Part shown: piece by piece, positions 18,627-28,000 of the stretch
Layout: each line of letters opens with the position of its first letter
Position numbering within the stretch: position 1 is the first letter of the stretch
DNA from: Crassaminicella thermophila
GTDB taxonomy: Bacteria; Bacillota; Clostridia; Peptostreptococcales; Thermotaleaceae
Direction of reading: 5' to 3'
DNA: 64,000 nt
Assembly (NCBI RefSeq): GCF_008152325.1
Contig: NZ_CP042243.1
Coordinates: 439,026 to 503,025, forward strand
Translations under genes and position numbers: made by a program
The notes under the pieces: generated by a model
Database searches by the model: none
Told to the model about the DNA's origin: nothing
Seen by the model: only the letters and a program-made list of their open reading frames with translations

Positions 18627-19394
18627 GTGGTCGTGTTGAAAAGATGGGCAGTATGGATTGCAATCTGTATTTTATGTATAAGTATTTTATTTTGCTTAGA
18701 TATATTTTGGAAACATATGGGTAAAAAATTAAGTGTACATGTAAAAGTACATAAAGAAGATGAATATGTAGGTTGGGAAGAAAAAAAGATTCAGGACAAT
18801 CCTGATTATAAAAATCTTTGGATTTTTATAGATATCAATGAAAAAAGATTAGAGCTTATTGACTTAGATAGAAATGAAATTTTAAAAAAATATGTAATTG
18901 CTAGTGGAAAACCGAATACGCCATCTCCAATTGGAAACTGGAAAATTATTGGGAAGGGAAGATGGGGAAAAGGCTTTGGTACTAGATGGATGGCACTAAA
19001 TGTACCGTGGGGAAGATATGGTATTCATGGAACAAATAAACCAAATTCTATTGGGTGGGCAGCTTCTCATGGTTGTATAAGAATGAGAAATCAAGATATA
19101 GAGGAGTTATATAAAATTGTGAAGGTAGGTACACCTGTAACCATATGGGGAGGTCCATTTGGAGCGTTTGGAAATGGATTTCGTGTATTAAAACCGGGAT
19201 ATAGGGGTTCGGATGTATATGAAGTACAAAGATATATGAAAAAGTTAGGGTACTATCCAGGGTGGGTAGATGGAATATATGGAGAAGGAATGAAGGTTTA
19301 TGTAATTAGGTTTCGAAAAAAACATAATTTAAAAATAACACATGATATTGATCGAGAATTTTATAAGGCATTAGGAATAGAGTTGTTTGAGTGA
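18627..19394 (+). CDS. L,D-transpeptidase (YkuD) with peptidoglycan-binding domain
   Basis: About 255 residues. Start is uncertain: GTG at 18627, GTG at 18633 or TTG at 18636 share the AGGGGAG site; the later ones fit spacing better. An N-terminal membrane segment (~8-26) is followed by the YkuD catalytic domain (~60-175) with HGTNKPNSIG and the catalytic SHGCIRMRNQD, then a PG_binding_1 domain (~190-255; YEVQRYMKKLGYYPGWVDG, IYGEGM). It forms 3-3 cross-links or links proteins to murein outside the membrane. The last ~68 bases are duplicated at 21116-21183, and a further, more diverged copy of the binding-domain end lies at 24.8 kb. Confidence 0.9.
   Translation: MVVLKRWAVWIAICILCISILFCLDIFWKHMGKKLSVHVKVHKEDEYVGWEEKKIQDNPDYKNLWIFIDINEKRLELIDLDRNEILKKYVIASGKPNTPSPIGNWKIIGKGRWGKGFGTRWMALNVPWGRYGIHGTNKPNSIGWAASHGCIRMRNQDIEELYKIVKVGTPVTIWGGPFGAFGNGFRVLKPGYRGSDVYEVQRYMKKLGYYPGWVDGIYGEGMKVYVIRFRKKHNLKITHDIDREFYKALGIELFE
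19326..19393 (+). repeat. Direct repeat, 3' end of L,D-transpeptidase gene (copy 1)
   Basis: This end (ITHDIDREFYKALGIELFE in translation) recurs at 21116-21183 with a few substitutions. The two copies bracket the DUF5673-like and HEPN/MNT genes. The native terminator lies after the second copy, so the cargo appears inserted at the gene's 3' end. Confidence 0.8.
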
Positions 19395-19444
19395 TTAGAT
19401 ATCAATAAGTTTTATACTAATGAGAAATTATTGGGGGATTTTAT

Positions 19445-20128
19445 ATGAATGAAATTCTTTTTTACGTTATTGTAATTTTGTTGATATTGTACATAATAAT
19501 GCAGCAAGTGAAAAGATTAAAAATAAAAGATAAAGTTATTGTTAAATCATTAAATGTGAGCTACTCAAATTTATTTTTAGGAGCTATGTTTTTAGTGTTA
19601 GTAATTTTAAATTTTAAGACTGGCCTTAGCTATTTTAATGATGCATATTCTTTGCTTATACCAAAATATTTAAACAGTTGGCACTGTTTATTTAACTACA
19701 CAGATTTGACTAACTTAGAAAAAAAATTTTTAGCAAATAAAATGAGAGATGAATATTGGACTGTACATATGTATATAAGATTTGTCTATTATAAAATATT
19801 TATAGTAGTTACTCAATTATTATTGGGCATTGCTCATTTATTAAAAGGAATAGAAAATGATATTATATATCAAGATGGTATTTATACGAAAAGAGGAAGA
19901 TATACATGGGATAGGATTATATCCTATAGATGGGGTGAAGCACAAAGTAATAAAATAAAAAAGAGAAATATTGAATATTGTAATTTAATATTTAGTCTAA
20001 ATAATACTAATGCTAATAAGTGGTTTTATTGGGAAGGAGATAGAGAAATAAGTATAGAAATAAATGTAGAAGATAGAGGAAAACTCGAAGAGTTTTTGAA
20101 ACAAGCGATAAAGAATATTGACTACTAA
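19445..20128 (+). CDS. Membrane protein with DUF5673-like C-terminal domain
   Basis: 227 residues. Membrane segments lie at ~4-20 (FYVIVILLILYIIM), ~42-60 (LFLGAMFLVLVILNF) and ~117-135 (IFIVVTQLLLGIAHLL). The soluble end (~140-227) has the pattern GIYTKRGRYTWDRIISYRW...EDRGKLEEFLKQ, which resembles DUF5673. GGGGGATT precedes the ATG by a few bases. Its last codons run into the 72-bp duplicated segment 20123-20194, so its natural C-terminus may have been altered by the rearrangement. Function unknown; part of the cargo bracketed by duplicated transpeptidase ends. Confidence 0.65.
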   Translation: MNEILFYVIVILLILYIIMQQVKRLKIKDKVIVKSLNVSYSNLFLGAMFLVLVILNFKTGLSYFNDAYSLLIPKYLNSWHCLFNYTDLTNLEKKFLANKMRDEYWTVHMYIRFVYYKIFIVVTQLLLGIAHLLKGIENDIIYQDGIYTKRGRYTWDRIISYRWGEAQSNKIKKRNIEYCNLIFSLNNTNANKWFYWEGDREISIEINVEDRGKLEEFLKQAIKNIDY

Positions 20129-20194
20129 ATGAAGAGCGAAAAGTAATTTTAGAGAATATAAAAAGGGAAGTGAAACGATGAGTGATGTAATATA
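20123..20194 (+). repeat. 72-bp direct repeat, copy 1 (MNT 3' end plus HEPN start)
   Basis: Nearly identical to 21000-21071. It contains what would be the last codons of the MNT gene (LNEERKVILENIKRE) followed by the HEPN start codon and first codons. The order MNT-end then HEPN-start in both copies shows that an MNT-HEPN unit was once tandemly repeated. Confidence 0.9.
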
Positions 20195-20585
20195 TAATAA
20201 ATCGCAAATTATAGAAAGATGCATAAAGAGAATTCATGAAGAATATGAAGGAAAAAAAGAAAACTTAAAAAATTATACAAAACAAGATTCAATCATATTA
20301 AATATTCAAAGGGCATGTGAAGCTTGTATTGATTTAGCCATGCATGTTGTATCTATTTCAAAAATGGGAATTCCGCAAAGTAGTAGAGATGCGTTTGAAC
20401 TTTTAAATAAAAATGAAATCATAGATGATACGTTAACAAAGAATTTAAAGGCAATGATAGGATTTAGAAATATTGCGGTACATAATTATCAAGCAGTTAA
20501 TTTGGATATCATTGAAAAAATAATAAAGTATCATTTAGATGATATGGTTAAATTTAAGGACAAAATTATATATGAATATTGTTAG
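20178..20585 (+). CDS. HEPN-domain toxin (HepT-like, DUF86)
   Basis: 135 residues, all-helical, typical HepT size. The diagnostic RX4HXY motif is present as R97-NIAV-H102-N-Y104. HEPN toxins of this group are RNases or, in the HepT/MntA type VII system, are silenced by antitoxin-mediated AMPylation of the motif Tyr. GGGAAGTG precedes the ATG. The MNT antitoxin gene starts 71 bases downstream on the same strand. The start of this gene is duplicated at 21055-21071, where the copy ends after five codons. Confidence 0.9.
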   Translation: MSDVIYNKSQIIERCIKRIHEEYEGKKENLKNYTKQDSIILNIQRACEACIDLAMHVVSISKMGIPQSSRDAFELLNKNEIIDDTLTKNLKAMIGFRNIAVHNYQAVNLDIIEKIIKYHLDDMVKFKDKIIYEYC

Positions 20586-20656
20586 TATACAATAGAATAA
20601 AGCTAGAAAATTATCAAGACATAGAGGTTTGATTTTAAATATTAAGGGGTGAGATT

Positions 20657-21058
20657 TTGAATATAGACAAGCAAACAGTAAAAATTATTAAAAACTTTCT
20701 AGTGAAAAATATAGACCCTATTTTTATATATATTTTTGGTTCAGCTGCTCAAGGATATTTTAGGGAAGACAGTGATATAGATATAGGATTCATTACGGAT
20801 AAAAAATTCAATGCGTATGATCTTTTTATGTTAAAGGAAGAACTAGCAGATATTTTAAAAAGAGATATAGATTTAGTAGATTTGAAAGAAGCTAGTACAG
20901 TATTTAAAGCACAAGTAGTAGGAACGGGAGAGGTTATATACTTTAAAGATGAAAATAAGCTATCAGATTTTAGAATAAGGAGTTTTAAAGAATATGGATT
21001 ACTAAATGAAGAGCGAAAAGTAATTTTAGAGAATATAAAAAGGGAATTAAAACAATGA
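20657..21058 (+). CDS. MNT-domain nucleotidyltransferase antitoxin (MntA-like)
   Basis: 133 residues from a TTG start with AAGGGGTGA upstream. The nucleotidyltransferase signature GSX10DXD is intact: G28-S29, D40, D42 (GSAAQGYFREDSDID), with a third Asp likely in RDIDLVD. In the type VII system MntA AMPylates the HepT toxin to neutralise it. The C-terminal ~18 residues are also encoded, as a remnant, just upstream of the HEPN gene. Pairing with the adjacent HEPN gene makes the module call firm. Confidence 0.9.
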   Translation: MNIDKQTVKIIKNFLVKNIDPIFIYIFGSAAQGYFREDSDIDIGFITDKKFNAYDLFMLKEELADILKRDIDLVDLKEASTVFKAQVVGTGEVIYFKDENKLSDFRIRSFKEYGLLNEERKVILENIKRELKQ

Positions 21059-21071
21059 GTGATGTAATATA
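21000..21071 (+). repeat. 72-bp direct repeat, copy 2
   Basis: Second copy of the segment at 20123-20194. It covers the true 3' end of the MNT gene and a five-codon stub of a second HEPN gene (MSDVI then stop). Confidence 0.9.
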
Positions 21072-21115
21072 AAGATTAAAAAAAGAAGAATAGAAATTAC
21101 CTGTGATTATAAGCA

Positions 21116-21183
21116 ATATTAAAATGACTCATGATGCGGATCGAGAATTTTATAAGGCATTAGGAATAGAGTTATTTGAATAA
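21116..21183 (+). pseudogene. L,D-transpeptidase 3'-end remnant
   Basis: Matches 19326-19393; the frame reads THDADREFYKALGIELFE and stop. No upstream coding sequence connects to it. It sits immediately before a strong terminator that was probably the original terminator of the transpeptidase gene. Confidence 0.85.
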
Positions 21184-21219
21184 AAAGTTTCTGTTAAGAT
21201 AAACAGGAACTTTTTATTT
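21183..21219 (+). terminator. Terminator after the transpeptidase remnant
   Basis: AAAAAGTTTCTGTT pairs with AACAGGAACTTTTT around a 6-base loop, followed by ATTTT. Confidence 0.85.
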
Positions 21220-21247
21220 TGAATATAAGTTAAGATTTGGAAATATG

Positions 21248-21700
21248 TCATTTGTGTTTGGACCACAAAAAGGAGCAACAGAAGAAATGATAAAAATTTT
21301 AGATAAAAATCTAACACATTATGGACAAAAAATAAAGGAATATCTAGGAAAAGATATCGTAGATGTACCTGGAGCAGGAGCTGCTGGCGGATTGGGTGCA
21401 GGATTGATGGCTTTTTTAGATGGTAAATTAAAAAATGGGATTCAAATGGTAATATCCTATACGAAATTAGAAGAAAAAGTAAAAAGTGCGCATATGGTTT
21501 GGACTGGAGAAGGCAGTATAGACCAACAAACAATATATGGGAAAACGCCTTTTGGGGTAGCACAAGTAGCAAATAAGCTGAATATTCATAGAAATACTTT
21601 GAATTACCGTTTAGAAAAAATATACGAATTAACAGGAAAACATCCTAAAAAATTATTAGATTTGATGGAGTTAGTTGTAGGGATTGTGTGGAAACCATAA
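21248..21700 (+). pseudogene. Chimeric remnant: glycerate kinase fragment fused to CdaR-type HTH
   Basis: The first ~110 codons match the C-terminal half of GlxK-type glycerate kinase: VFGPQKGAT, VPGAGAAGGLGAGLMAF, WTGEGSIDQQTIYGKTP. At about residue 113 it switches to the C-terminal helix-turn-helix of a CdaR/PucR regulator (NIHRNTLNYRLEKIYELTGK). Neither gene's other half is present. These two genes are commonly neighbours in Firmicutes, so a deletion fusing them is the simplest explanation. No ribosome binding site is seen. It is unlikely to be functional. Confidence 0.75.
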
Positions 21701-21800
21701 AAAATGATTTGTTGTCTAGCTATAATCATAAGAAGGAACTTTAGTGGAATAAGAGATTGATGATATAATAACATAATAGAGGAAATAGAGGAGGGGTTAT

Positions 21801-22328
21801 ATGTATACTTATAGGAATACTAAAATGATTATATTACAGGGGGATATTACAAAATTAAAAGTAGATGCTATAGTAAATGCAGCAAATAATCGGCTTTTAG
21901 GTGGTGGAGGTGTAGATGGTGCTATACATAAAGCAGGAGGAATAGAAATTTTAGAACAATGTAGAAAGATAGGGGGGTGCCCTACTGGAGAGGCAAGAAT
22001 TACTACAGCAGGGAAAATGCAAAGTAAATATGTTATTCATACGGTAGGTCCTATTTATAGAGGTGGACATAATAATGAAAGGGAATTTTTATATAGGGCA
22101 TATTATAATTCATTAAAATTAGCTGTTGATTATGATATTAAGACAATCGCTTTTCCATCTATTTCTACAGGGGCATATGGCTATCCTATAGAAGAAGCTT
22201 CTGAAATTGCAATAAAGGCTGTTATGGACTTTATTGATAAAAATGATAAAATTATTCAAATCATTTTTGTTCTATTTAAAGAAAATGATTTTAAAATTTA
22301 CAAAAGGAAATTAGATGAAATTTTATGA
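21801..22328 (+). CDS. Macrodomain protein (O-acetyl-ADP-ribose deacetylase type)
   Basis: 175 residues forming a single macrodomain. Visible are QGDITKLKVDAIVNAANN near residues 13-30, the glycine-rich GGGGVDGAIHKAGG loop, CPTGEARIT and the phosphate-binding ISTGAYGYP. Bacterial homologues (YmdB/MacroD type) hydrolyse O-acetyl-ADP-ribose or remove ADP-ribose from proteins. GAGGAGGGG precedes the ATG. It is next to lrgAB-like genes, but no functional link is evident. Confidence 0.92.
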   Translation: MYTYRNTKMIILQGDITKLKVDAIVNAANNRLLGGGGVDGAIHKAGGIEILEQCRKIGGCPTGEARITTAGKMQSKYVIHTVGPIYRGGHNNEREFLYRAYYNSLKLAVDYDIKTIAFPSISTGAYGYPIEEASEIAIKAVMDFIDKNDKIIQIIFVLFKENDFKIYKRKLDEIL

Positions 22329-22368
22329 TGTGAAAGGTAAAAAGTTAATAATAGAGAGGAGATAATCC

Positions 22369-22731
22369 ATGCACTTACTAAAACAATTTTTTATTGTAAT
22401 GTTTATGCTATTTTTAGGGACAATCCTATCAGATTTTTTGCATATACCTATACCAGGAAATGTAATTGGCATGGCTTTATTATGTATTAGTTTAATTACT
22501 GGTACTGTAAAACTAAAAGATGTAGAAGAAATAGCGAATCTTTTTCTAAATAACTTAGCAATATTTTTTATATGTCCATCAGTAGGAATTATGTTATATT
22601 TTGATATTATTAAAGTAAAATTTATTGCGATTGTTATTCCAACGATTTTAAGTATTTTTATAGGATTAGGAATAACCGGTAAAATAGTAGAAATTATTGT
22701 AAATAGAAAGGGTGTAGATACAGATGGATAA
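22369..22731 (+). CDS. lrgA: LrgA/CidA family holin-like protein
   Basis: 120 residues with four predicted membrane segments (for example FFIVMFMLFLGTILSDF, VIGMALLCISLITGT). The segment HIPIPGNVIGMALL is the family hallmark. LrgA/CidA proteins influence murein hydrolase activity and, in some species, act in pyruvate or glycolate uptake. The stop overlaps the lrgB start by 8 bases, so translation is coupled. No LytSR regulator gene is in the window. The choice between the Lrg and Cid names is arbitrary here. Confidence 0.9.
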   Translation: MHLLKQFFIVMFMLFLGTILSDFLHIPIPGNVIGMALLCISLITGTVKLKDVEEIANLFLNNLAIFFICPSVGIMLYFDIIKVKFIAIVIPTILSIFIGLGITGKIVEIIVNRKGVDTDG

Positions 22732-23434
22732 GATCATTATACAAAACCCTTATTTTGGACTATGTTTGAGTCTTATTGCTTTTTTAATAGGTATTAAAAT
22801 CAATAAAAAATTAAAGCACCCTGTGTTCAATCCTTTGCTTATTGGGGTAATTATTGTTATATGCTTTTTAAAAATAACAAAGATTGATTATAAAATTTAT
22901 TATGAACAAAATAAGATGTTAAATTTTTTGTTGGGACCTGCAACAGTTGTATTAGCTGTACCCCTTTATAAAAATATGGAAGTATTAAAGAAAAATCTAA
23001 AAGCTGTATTGGTTGGCGTATTGGTAGGATCGATTACATCTATTTTTTCGGTATTAAGTATAGGAGTATTCTTAGGAGCTAATGATGAAGTATTGCTTTC
23101 TATGGCGCCTAAAGCTATAACGACTCCAATCGCTATGGAAGTGTCTCATGTACTAGGTGGGATTCCTCCTCTTACTGCAGGATTAGTAGCAATCACAGGG
23201 ATATTTGGAGCTTGTTTTGCACCTGAGATTTTAAATTTTTTTAGAGTGAAAAATAAGGTTGCTGTTGGGATTGCTATTGGAACAACAACCCATGCCCTAG
23301 GAACAACAAGGGCTTTTCAAGAAGGAGAAGTACAAGGAGCAATGAGCAGTTTATCAATTGGTCTTGCAGGGTTGATTACTGCTTTCATAGCACCATATAT
23401 TATATTCATAATGCAAAAATATCAAATCATTTAA
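22724..23434 (+). CDS. lrgB: LrgB/CidB family membrane protein
   Basis: 236 residues, normal length, with about seven membrane segments. Hallmarks are GPATVVLAVPLYKN, PKAITTPIAMEVS near residue 130 and GIAIGTTTHALGTTRA. It forms a complex or transporter with the upstream LrgA. It is followed by a bidirectional terminator shared with the convergent L,D-transpeptidase gene. Confidence 0.92.
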   Translation: MDKIIIQNPYFGLCLSLIAFLIGIKINKKLKHPVFNPLLIGVIIVICFLKITKIDYKIYYEQNKMLNFLLGPATVVLAVPLYKNMEVLKKNLKAVLVGVLVGSITSIFSVLSIGVFLGANDEVLLSMAPKAITTPIAMEVSHVLGGIPPLTAGLVAITGIFGACFAPEILNFFRVKNKVAVGIAIGTTTHALGTTRAFQEGEVQGAMSSLSIGLAGLITAFIAPYIIFIMQKYQII

Positions 23435-23460
23435 TGCAAAAAATTTGTTTATACACTTGC

Positions 23461-23500
23461 TATAAGCCTATTTTTTTACAAAGAAAAAAATAGGCTTATT
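23461..23500. terminator. Bidirectional terminator
   Basis: ATAAGCCTATTTTTTT pairs with AAAAAAATAGGCTTAT. It stops lrgB on the plus strand and the L,D-transpeptidase gene on the minus strand. Confidence 0.9.
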
Positions 23501-23519
23501 AGGAACTTTTCTAATCTTT

Positions 23520-24680
23520 TTAACTTATATACACGCCTGTGCCATCTTGAATATTATCATATATCCACTTTGCATCTTCTACACTTAATCGAACGCAGCC
23601 ATGTGAAAGAGATTGGCCTAGTCTTGAATCTACAATATTTTTTCCGGTAGAATCGAATAAAATTGAATGGAAATAATAATTTCCAAAGAATCTAACCTTG
23701 TATTTCGCTTTTAGTTTTCCATTATATGAAGTAAGCCATGGTGCTCTTCCATCAATTATAAAATTCCCTTTTACAGTTGGCGTTGATGCTTTTCCATCTG
23801 TACAGAGCATTGTTTTAATAAGATGCCAATTTTTATTACTTCCTTCAAAAACATAAGTAAGATTTTTATCTGTATCAATCCATATATAATGATTTGTTTT
23901 ACTGCTAAAATCTTTTGCATTTATAATAGCTTCTAATTTTTCTTTTTCTGAAAGAACATTTTCATATATTATAATCTCCTCTGAATATGCACTTATGCAT
24001 TTTTCAAATTTATCCTTAACATATACAATAGCTTTATATACCCCTGGCTCATTTGGCGTATAATGAATACTATTATTTGGGCTTAGTAATCCATCATATA
24101 CGATATTGGAATCCCTAAATATATACCAATGATAAACTAAATCATCTCCTTCTGCTGAAACAGAAAAGGTAAGAGGCGTATTGACAAGCTGTTTACCATT
24201 TTTATCTACCCAAACAGAATGTATTTTAATAGGACGAATAATATTAATTTCTTCTGACAACTTACTTATAGTAATTCCATTTTCATCTTTAATTCTTACA
24301 ACAGCCTGATATCTTCCCAATTTATTCATGGTAAAATCTAAAAAGTTTTCTTCACTATATTCTTTTTTATACACTTCATCAAAGTCTTTAAATATAGTCC
24401 ATTCATAATTTAAATTTTTTCCTTCAGAAACAGCTGTAAATCTAAATACAGTTCCAATTACCTCCACATTACTTTTATCAACTGTTATAGAATATATTAT
24501 TGGTGAAGTTTCATTTGTTACTTTTATATCCTCATTTGAATGATCTATTTCAACTTCTTTAGTAATAGGTAATTGTTTATTTTGTGCATGAATCTCATGA
24601 AAAGATAAAATCTGTACTTGAAGAAAAGTGAAAAGAAAAACTAGTAAAAAATAAATAAGTGTTCTAAGCTTTCTCAACAT
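23520..24680 (-). CDS. Secreted L,D-transpeptidase with two Ig-like/triple-Tyr-type domains
   Basis: 386 residues from the ATG at 24680 (GAGAGG just upstream; an in-frame GTG at 24686 overlaps that site). A signal peptide covers ~1-30 (LIYFLLVFLFTFLQVQIL). Two homologous ~90-residue beta domains follow, each with a LNYEW or LVYHW strand and a GRYQAVVRIKDE or GVYKAIVYVKDK strand. The C-terminal YkuD domain has HSILFDSTG and the catalytic SHGCVRLSVEDA. It cross-links peptidoglycan or attaches proteins outside the cell. It is the second YkuD enzyme within 6 kb, but with different accessory domains. Confidence 0.9.
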   Translation of the reverse strand: MLRKLRTLIYFLLVFLFTFLQVQILSFHEIHAQNKQLPITKEVEIDHSNEDIKVTNETSPIIYSITVDKSNVEVIGTVFRFTAVSEGKNLNYEWTIFKDFDEVYKKEYSEENFLDFTMNKLGRYQAVVRIKDENGITISKLSEEINIIRPIKIHSVWVDKNGKQLVNTPLTFSVSAEGDDLVYHWYIFRDSNIVYDGLLSPNNSIHYTPNEPGVYKAIVYVKDKFEKCISAYSEEIIIYENVLSEKEKLEAIINAKDFSSKTNHYIWIDTDKNLTYVFEGSNKNWHLIKTMLCTDGKASTPTVKGNFIIDGRAPWLTSYNGKLKAKYKVRFFGNYYFHSILFDSTGKNIVDSRLGQSLSHGCVRLSVEDAKWIYDNIQDGTGVYIS

Positions 24681-24816
24681 ATTCACCTCTCTATATTCTG
24701 ATGATTTACCTTATAAAGTAAATATATGTATTATCTATAGGTGTTATGAGGGAATAAATTTGCTATAAAAAAGGAATAAAAGGTGAAATCAGTTTAGATA
24801 TTCTAAAGAAGCTATA

Positions 24817-24942
24817 GGATGAATAGAGGGTATTTATGGGGAAGGAATGAAGGCTTATACGATTAAATTCAGAAAGGATCACAGTCTGAAAATGAACTAT
24901 GATGTGGATAGAAAATTCTATAAGGCGTTGGGAATTGAATAA
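24817..24942 (+). pseudogene. Second L,D-transpeptidase C-terminal remnant
   Basis: The frame reads IEGIYGEGMKAYTIKFRKDH...RKFYKALGIE then stop, homologous to the peptidoglycan-binding tail of the 18.6-kb transpeptidase but clearly diverged. The codon before it is TGA where Trp is expected. No catalytic domain remains. It is directly upstream of the PglX-like gene; the rest of 24681-25010 shows nothing else. Confidence 0.8.
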
Positions 24943-25010
24943 TTTAAAAGGGAAGGTGGAAAACTTGTAGAAATATTACAAAAGAACAAAAGTTGTTCAG
25001 GGGGATTGGG

Positions 25011-28000
25011 ATGAATAAAAAGAATATAAAGCATTTTGCTATCCATGTACGAGAAAGAATCATGGAAAAAGCTAGCTGTATAGAGAGTAAGAAAATAGAA
25101 GATATAGCCTACCAATCTTTTTTTTACTTACTTACTTTAAGGTATATGGAAGTAAATGATTATCTGCCAAAGGATTTATGTGTTTTTTCTTGTATAGGTC
25201 AATATAAAACCAATGAAGCTTTGAAAAATAAACTATTAAAAACGTATGATGCATTAAGTGAAATGCTTCCATTTATCTTTGAGCCTACTTCAAGAGATGT
25301 ACGAATATTGGCTTTTGATTTATTAAATGATTCTTTGATAAAGGATTTTTTAAGTCATGAGATAATCTTTTATGAGGATTGGAAAGAAGTTGAAAACATT
25401 GGATGGTTTTATCAATATTATATGGAAGAAAAACATAAAGAAGTGGTGAGGCTTAATAATAGTAGGATAAAAAAAGAAGATATACCTGCAGCTACTCAAT
25501 TATTTACCCCAAAATGGATTGTAAAATACATGGTAGAAAATACATTAGGGAAATATTGGATAGAAGCAACAAAGGATCAATTATTAGAAAAACGATTAGC
25601 ATTTTATATAAAGCAAAAAGAAATGAAAGGAGATCTTCAAAAAAAAATTGATCCCAAAAGTATAAAAGTACTAGACCCTGCTTGTGGAGCAGGACATATT
25701 TTGGTATATGCCTTTGATTTATTGTATGAGATCTATCTGAATGCAGGGTATGATAAAAAAGATATTCCAAAATGCATACTAAAAAATAATTTGTATGGAT
25801 TGGATATAGATAAAAAAGCTGTCAGATTAGCTTTATTTTCACTAGTTATGAAAGGGCGAGAAAAAGATGATAAATTTCTTCATAAAATAAAAGAAGAAAA
25901 TATTATACCAAGTATATGCTGTATCGAGGAAAGCAATGAACTTACAAAGCATAAGACATTATTATTTGAGGGAATAAACGAAAATGATATGGAGTATGCT
26001 AAAAATCAGATAAATAGATTGATAGAAACTTTTTATGATGGGAAAGAATATGGATCGATTATCAGCATAAAAGGTTTTGATGAAAAATTTTGGAATGAGC
26101 GATTAGCTTATTTACAACAAGAAAAAATAAAGGGGATTGTTGAAAATATTATAAGACAGGTAAAAATAATAAATCAGAAATATGAGGTTGTTATTGCAAA
26201 TCCTCCTTATTTATCTAATAAGATGATGAGCTTGAAACTAAAGAAATATGTGGATCAACATTTTAAACTCTATAATGGAGACTTATTTTCTGTATTTATG
26301 AAAAGAAGCTTAGATTATACAAGTGAAAATGGCTATACAGCTTTTATGACACCCTTTGTCTGGATGTTTATCAAAAGATATGAAAATTTAAGAAAATATG
26401 TACTTCAGAAAAAAAGTATTGAAAGTCTTATACAGCTTGAATATTCTTCTTTTGAAGAAGCTATTGTACCGATTTGTACATTTGTTTTAAGAAACCAACC
26501 CAATAAAGGTTTAGGGGATTTTATAAAATTATCAGATTTTAAGGGAGCGAAAAATCAACCTATAAAGGTTTTAGAAGCCATAAAAAATGAGAAAGTTTCT
26601 TATAGATATAGACGATTAATGAAAAGCTTTGAAAAAATTCAGGGTATGCCTATTGCTTACTGGGCAAATCATGAGCTTATAAAAGTATTTCAAAGAGGTA
26701 TACCTTTAAAAAACATTGCAGATACGAGAGTAGGACTTCAGACAAGTGATAACAAGAGATTTGTACGATTATGGCATGAAGTTGATATCAATAAGATTGG
26801 ATTTAAATTTAAAGATAGACAAAGTGCAAAAAACAGTGGTTATAAATGGTTTCCATACAATAAGGGAGGAGAATTTAGAAAATGGTATGGCAATTTAAAC
26901 CATATTGTAAACTGGCAGGATGATGGGAAAGAAATTCGTGAATATAATGCTTATTTGAATCGTTCTAGAAATTCTAATATAGGGATTGCTAATGCAGATT
27001 ATTACTTTAAACAGGGAATTACCTGGTCATTTGTAAGTTCATCAAACTTTGGCGTAAGAATTATGGAGGAAGGATTTATATTTGATACAGCAGGATCATC
27101 AGCTTTTCCAAGACAAGATCTATTGTATTTTCTTATTGCTCTTTTGTGTTCAAAAATTACTTATATGAATCTAATGATTATAAATCCAACTCTAAATTTT
27201 CAGCCTGGAAACATTGCAATGCTTCCCGTCATATTTCCTGATCGTAAAGAAATAAAAGAGAATATAGATAACTTAGCAAAGGAATGTATAAAAATTTCTA
27301 AAATGGATTGGAACGATTACGAGACTTCATGGGATTTTAAAAGACATCCTTTCTTGATTTATAAAAATGGAGGGGCTACTTTAAAAGAAGCCTTTGACAA
27401 TTGGAAAAGCTTTAAAGAAAAACAATTTAATAAACTAAAGGAAAAAGAGGAAAAGCTCAATAAAATGTTCATGGAAATATACAATATTGAAGAAAAAATG
27501 ATTCATAGCGTAGAAGAAAATGATATTACAATAAAAAAAGCAGATTTTAAAAAAGATGTACGCTTGTTTATATCTTATGCTGTTGGGTGTATGTTTGGAA
27601 GATATTCATTAGATGAAGAAGGGTTGGTTTTTGCTGGGGGAAGTTTTAATAAAGAAAGATATAAAACTTATCCAGCAGAAGAGGATGGAATTATACCTAT
27701 TGATGATATGGCTTTAAGATTCATACGATTTTTAAAGATAACATTTGGACAAAACACCTTAGATGAAAATTTAAGCTTTATTGCAGCTGCTTTATGTAAA
27801 AGAAAAAGTGAAAAGCCAATAGATTGTATTAAACGGTATTTTCAGTATGAATTTTATAAAGATCATATAAAAACATACCAAAAACGCCCAATTTACTGGT
27901 TGTTTACATCAGGAAAAAATAAGGCTTTTCAAGCACTTTTTTATGTACATCGTTATGATAAAAAAGTTGTTTATAAAATAAGGAAGAAATACTTACATAG

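Noticed and set aside
24820-24822. TGA as a second selenocysteine codon
   Set aside because: It replaces a Trp of the peptidoglycan-binding domain in a remnant without start or catalytic domain; ordinary decay explains it.
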